Positions 62,382-64,000 of a stretch of DNA of 64,000 bases are shown here, piece after piece. The position numbers were made by a program, and so were the translations under genes. Source of the stretch: Gillisia hiemivivida (GTDB taxonomy: Bacteria > Bacteroidota > Bacteroidia > Flavobacteriales > Flavobacteriaceae); NCBI RefSeq assembly GCF_007997295.1, contig NZ_VORY01000018.1, positions 1 to 64,000 of the forward strand, given 5' to 3'. Below the pieces are notes generated by a model. The model saw only the letters and a list, made by a program, of their open reading frames with translations, made no database searches and was not told the DNA's origin. Position 1 is the first letter of the stretch, and each line of letters begins with the position of its first letter.

Positions 62382-63060
62382 ATTTCAATAAATTTACGTG
62401 ATTAAATGTGTAATTCGTTCCAGAGTCTCCATGTATTGATCCCTGTGATACCATTTCTGTAAATGGGGGTTAGGCTCTTTTTCTAAATTATATTAGGGCT
62501 ATTTATTTTATTTCAGTTTTTAGTAAATCTTCATTACAATTTACCAGCATTATTTTTGGCCTTTCGTGTAAAAATAATTTAGCTGCCACTATACCAATTT
62601 CATGAGTGTCCCCGGATGATTATGGCACTTTCTTTTTTAAACTATCCGTAATTATTTATTCAATTGGTTTTGTAATTCTTATTAAAGATAATTGGCATGT
62701 ACCGGAATTCATATGACTTTTAACATATGTGCTTTATTGGAAAGCAAGTAGTTTTAGGTTACTATTTTAAAGCTTGCTCTTAATTGTTTTAGTCTTTAAA
62801 TGATGAGCACCAGGATTTAAATGTAGAAATAGTATCTAGCAGAAATATTAGAATTCTCAATCTCGAAAAGCTGGATCTAATAGAATAGCCTGTGTTTAAT
62901 TCATAATTATCATTCTTTTCATCCCAAACTAAAATATTCTTGCTTTGTATATCTAGAGGGGTGCAAAATATTGTTTCTAATAAATTGATTAGCTGATTCT
63001 TGTCATTTTTTTAACTAAATTTCTATTGTAGTTTTAAGTATTCTTTTAAAAACTACACTC
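62382..63060. other. 680-bp gap with possible gene remnant
   Basis: On the minus strand 62511-62645 the text reads (after one frame change) KESAIIIRG then HEIGIVAAKLFLHERPKIM and LVNCNEDLLKTEIK before a stop, which looks like a decayed C-terminus of a protein I cannot place. The rest, including the leader of the universal stress gene, shows nothing else. Confidence 0.35.
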
Positions 63061-63906
63061 ATGCGAAAAATATTAATTCCAACAGACTTTTCTGCAAATG
63101 CTTTAAATGCCATAAAGTATGGGTTAGAATTATTTAAATATGAGCACTGCGAGATATATATACTTCACGCATATGCAGATGAAGTTTATAACACAAAAAA
63201 TATACTAATGCGTGCTGATTTTGACGAGTTTAAGCTACAAGTTTTTAGAAATTCTGAAGAGGAGTTAGAAAAATTAAAAAAGGAAATCCTTTCTTTTTCT
63301 CCAAATCCAAAGCATGAGATAATAACATGTTCTGAATTTGATTCATTGGTAGATGCCGTAAATGATCTCGCCGATAAAGAAAATATAGATATAATTATTA
63401 TGGGAACCAGAGGAAGAACTAACGATAGGAATCTAAGCTTTGGCAGCAATACCATACATGTAGTTAAATATGTGAAATGCCCTGTCCTCGCTGTTCCTAG
63501 TTCTTTTGAAAAAGGAACACCAACTAAAATTCTATTTCCTACAGATTATTTACTTCCCTATAGAAGAAGAGAGATGAAACTTTTAAGCACTTTAGCTGCT
63601 AGTCTTGTTGCCAAAATTACATTTTTACATGTTTCTAAATTTGAAAACTTATCCTATAGACAGTTGGATAATAAAGTTTTTTTAGAGAGTTGTATAGAAA
63701 ATAATAAGACCGAGAGCATTACTGTAACAGGAGAGGAACTTACCTCTACAATAAATAGTTATATAAAAGCGCATCAGATAGATATGTTAGTTATGGTTAA
63801 TGCCAGACATTCTTATTTAGAAAGCATTTTGTACAACTCTACAATAGAAAAAATTGGGCTTCAATTAGAGTTTCCATTTTTAATACTCCAAAACTTACAA
63901 CGTTAA
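63061..63906 (+). CDS. Universal stress protein, two UspA domains
   Basis: This encodes 281 residues. Domain 1 begins MRKILIPTDFSANALNAIKYG and ends with the ATP-binding-like GTRGRTNDRNLSFGSNT segment near 120; domain 2 (about 150-281) starts KILFPTDYLLP and lacks a clear G-rich loop. Cytosolic stress-response protein, ligand unknown. A second Usp gene begins 14 bp later, so the two form an operon. Confidence 0.9.
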   Translation: MRKILIPTDFSANALNAIKYGLELFKYEHCEIYILHAYADEVYNTKNILMRADFDEFKLQVFRNSEEELEKLKKEILSFSPNPKHEIITCSEFDSLVDAVNDLADKENIDIIIMGTRGRTNDRNLSFGSNTIHVVKYVKCPVLAVPSSFEKGTPTKILFPTDYLLPYRRREMKLLSTLAASLVAKITFLHVSKFENLSYRQLDNKVFLESCIENNKTESITVTGEELTSTINSYIKAHQIDMLVMVNARHSYLESILYNSTIEKIGLQLEFPFLILQNLQR

Positions 63907-63919
63907 TAATACTCTATAT

Positions 63920-64000
63920 ATGAAACGTATTTTACTACCAACAGATTTTTCAGATAATGCCTTCAATGCGATGTGCTATGCAGTTCAACTTTTTGAGAAA
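63920..64000 (+). CDS. Universal stress protein, 5' part only
   Basis: An ATG at 63920 opens MKRILLPTDFSDNAFNAM, the classical UspA start, and the frame runs off the window end after 27 codons. It closely resembles the start of the preceding gene, so it is probably a tandem paralogue. Confidence 0.85.
   Translation, partial: MKRILLPTDFSDNAFNAMCYAVQLFEK

Noticed and set aside
1-64000. tRNA or rRNA genes
   Set aside because: No cloverleaf with TTCGA-type arm or ribosomal RNA core sequence was noticed on either strand.

Overview
The window looks like chromosome of a marine-type member of the Flavobacteriaceae (Bacteroidota). It is AT-rich. LytS/LytTR two-component pairs, DUF2452, TIGR03643 and Lacal_2735-type small proteins, a fasciclin protein and a J-domain/HIRAN pair all fit that family. 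No rRNA, tRNA or CRISPR array was seen.

Layout. 0-2 kb: decayed accessory DNA (IS3-type transposase start, a small secreted protein, a truncated methyltransferase) with attC-like repeats. 2.3-6.0 kb: a LytTR response regulator and a beta-propeller LytS-type kinase, bracketed by two copies of an ~88-bp repeat. 6.6-12.7 kb: a K+ channel with RCK domains, a YdeP-type molybdopterin oxidoreductase with a small partner gene, and mobA for the cofactor. 13-17.4 kb: a small defence locus (type IIG restriction-modification enzyme, a 31-codon ORF, and an Abi_2-type gene broken by one in-frame TGA). 18.3-28 kb: J-domain and HIRAN proteins, a decayed toxin with intact antitoxin, a phosphoesterase, a fasciclin protein, a DUF4174 protein, a quinone oxidoreductase, HicBA, and a compositionally foreign FAD monooxygenase.

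28-38.7 kb is the most unusual region. About ten genes or gene remnants, all on the minus strand, are mostly separated by variants of one ~130-bp imperfect palindrome. The ends of several units are complementary to each other around a G|TT junction, as in integron gene cassettes and attC sites. Contents are typical cassette cargo: ParDE, AlkD-like, DUF3800, a CPBP protease, a serine hydrolase, a MutS-like ATPase and small membrane proteins. No integron integrase lies in the window, so this is best described as an attC-like cassette cluster without an integrase (CALIN-like). Isolated relatives of the repeat occur near 0.5, 1.3 and 19.7 kb.

39-46 kb: a second LytTR/LytS pair with two membrane-associated partners; three copies of a ~220-bp MITE-like element, two with an ~11-bp target duplication; a lipoprotein-like methyltransferase; and an ECF sigma operon that begins with an exported alpha/beta hydrolase behind a recognisable ECF promoter. 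46.1-51.8 kb: a compact light/DNA-repair operon (Lacal_2735, DUF2452, TIGR03643, a photolyase FAD domain with an extra C-terminal domain, a canonical cryptochrome/photolyase, a flavin reductase, DUF2256, and a prokaryotic (6-4)-type photolyase relative lacking the expected Fe-S cysteines). 52-64 kb: a CIA30 protein, glutathione peroxidase, a P-type ATPase with a one-base frameshift in an A-tract, an outer-membrane barrel protein, MlaE-MlaF-MlaD lipid transport genes, a patatin phospholipase and tandem universal stress proteins.

Genes are broken more often than usual: six clear pseudogenes or fragments plus the frameshifted ATPase. Several of the breaks are single in-frame stops or a single homopolymer slip, so read-level confirmation matters.
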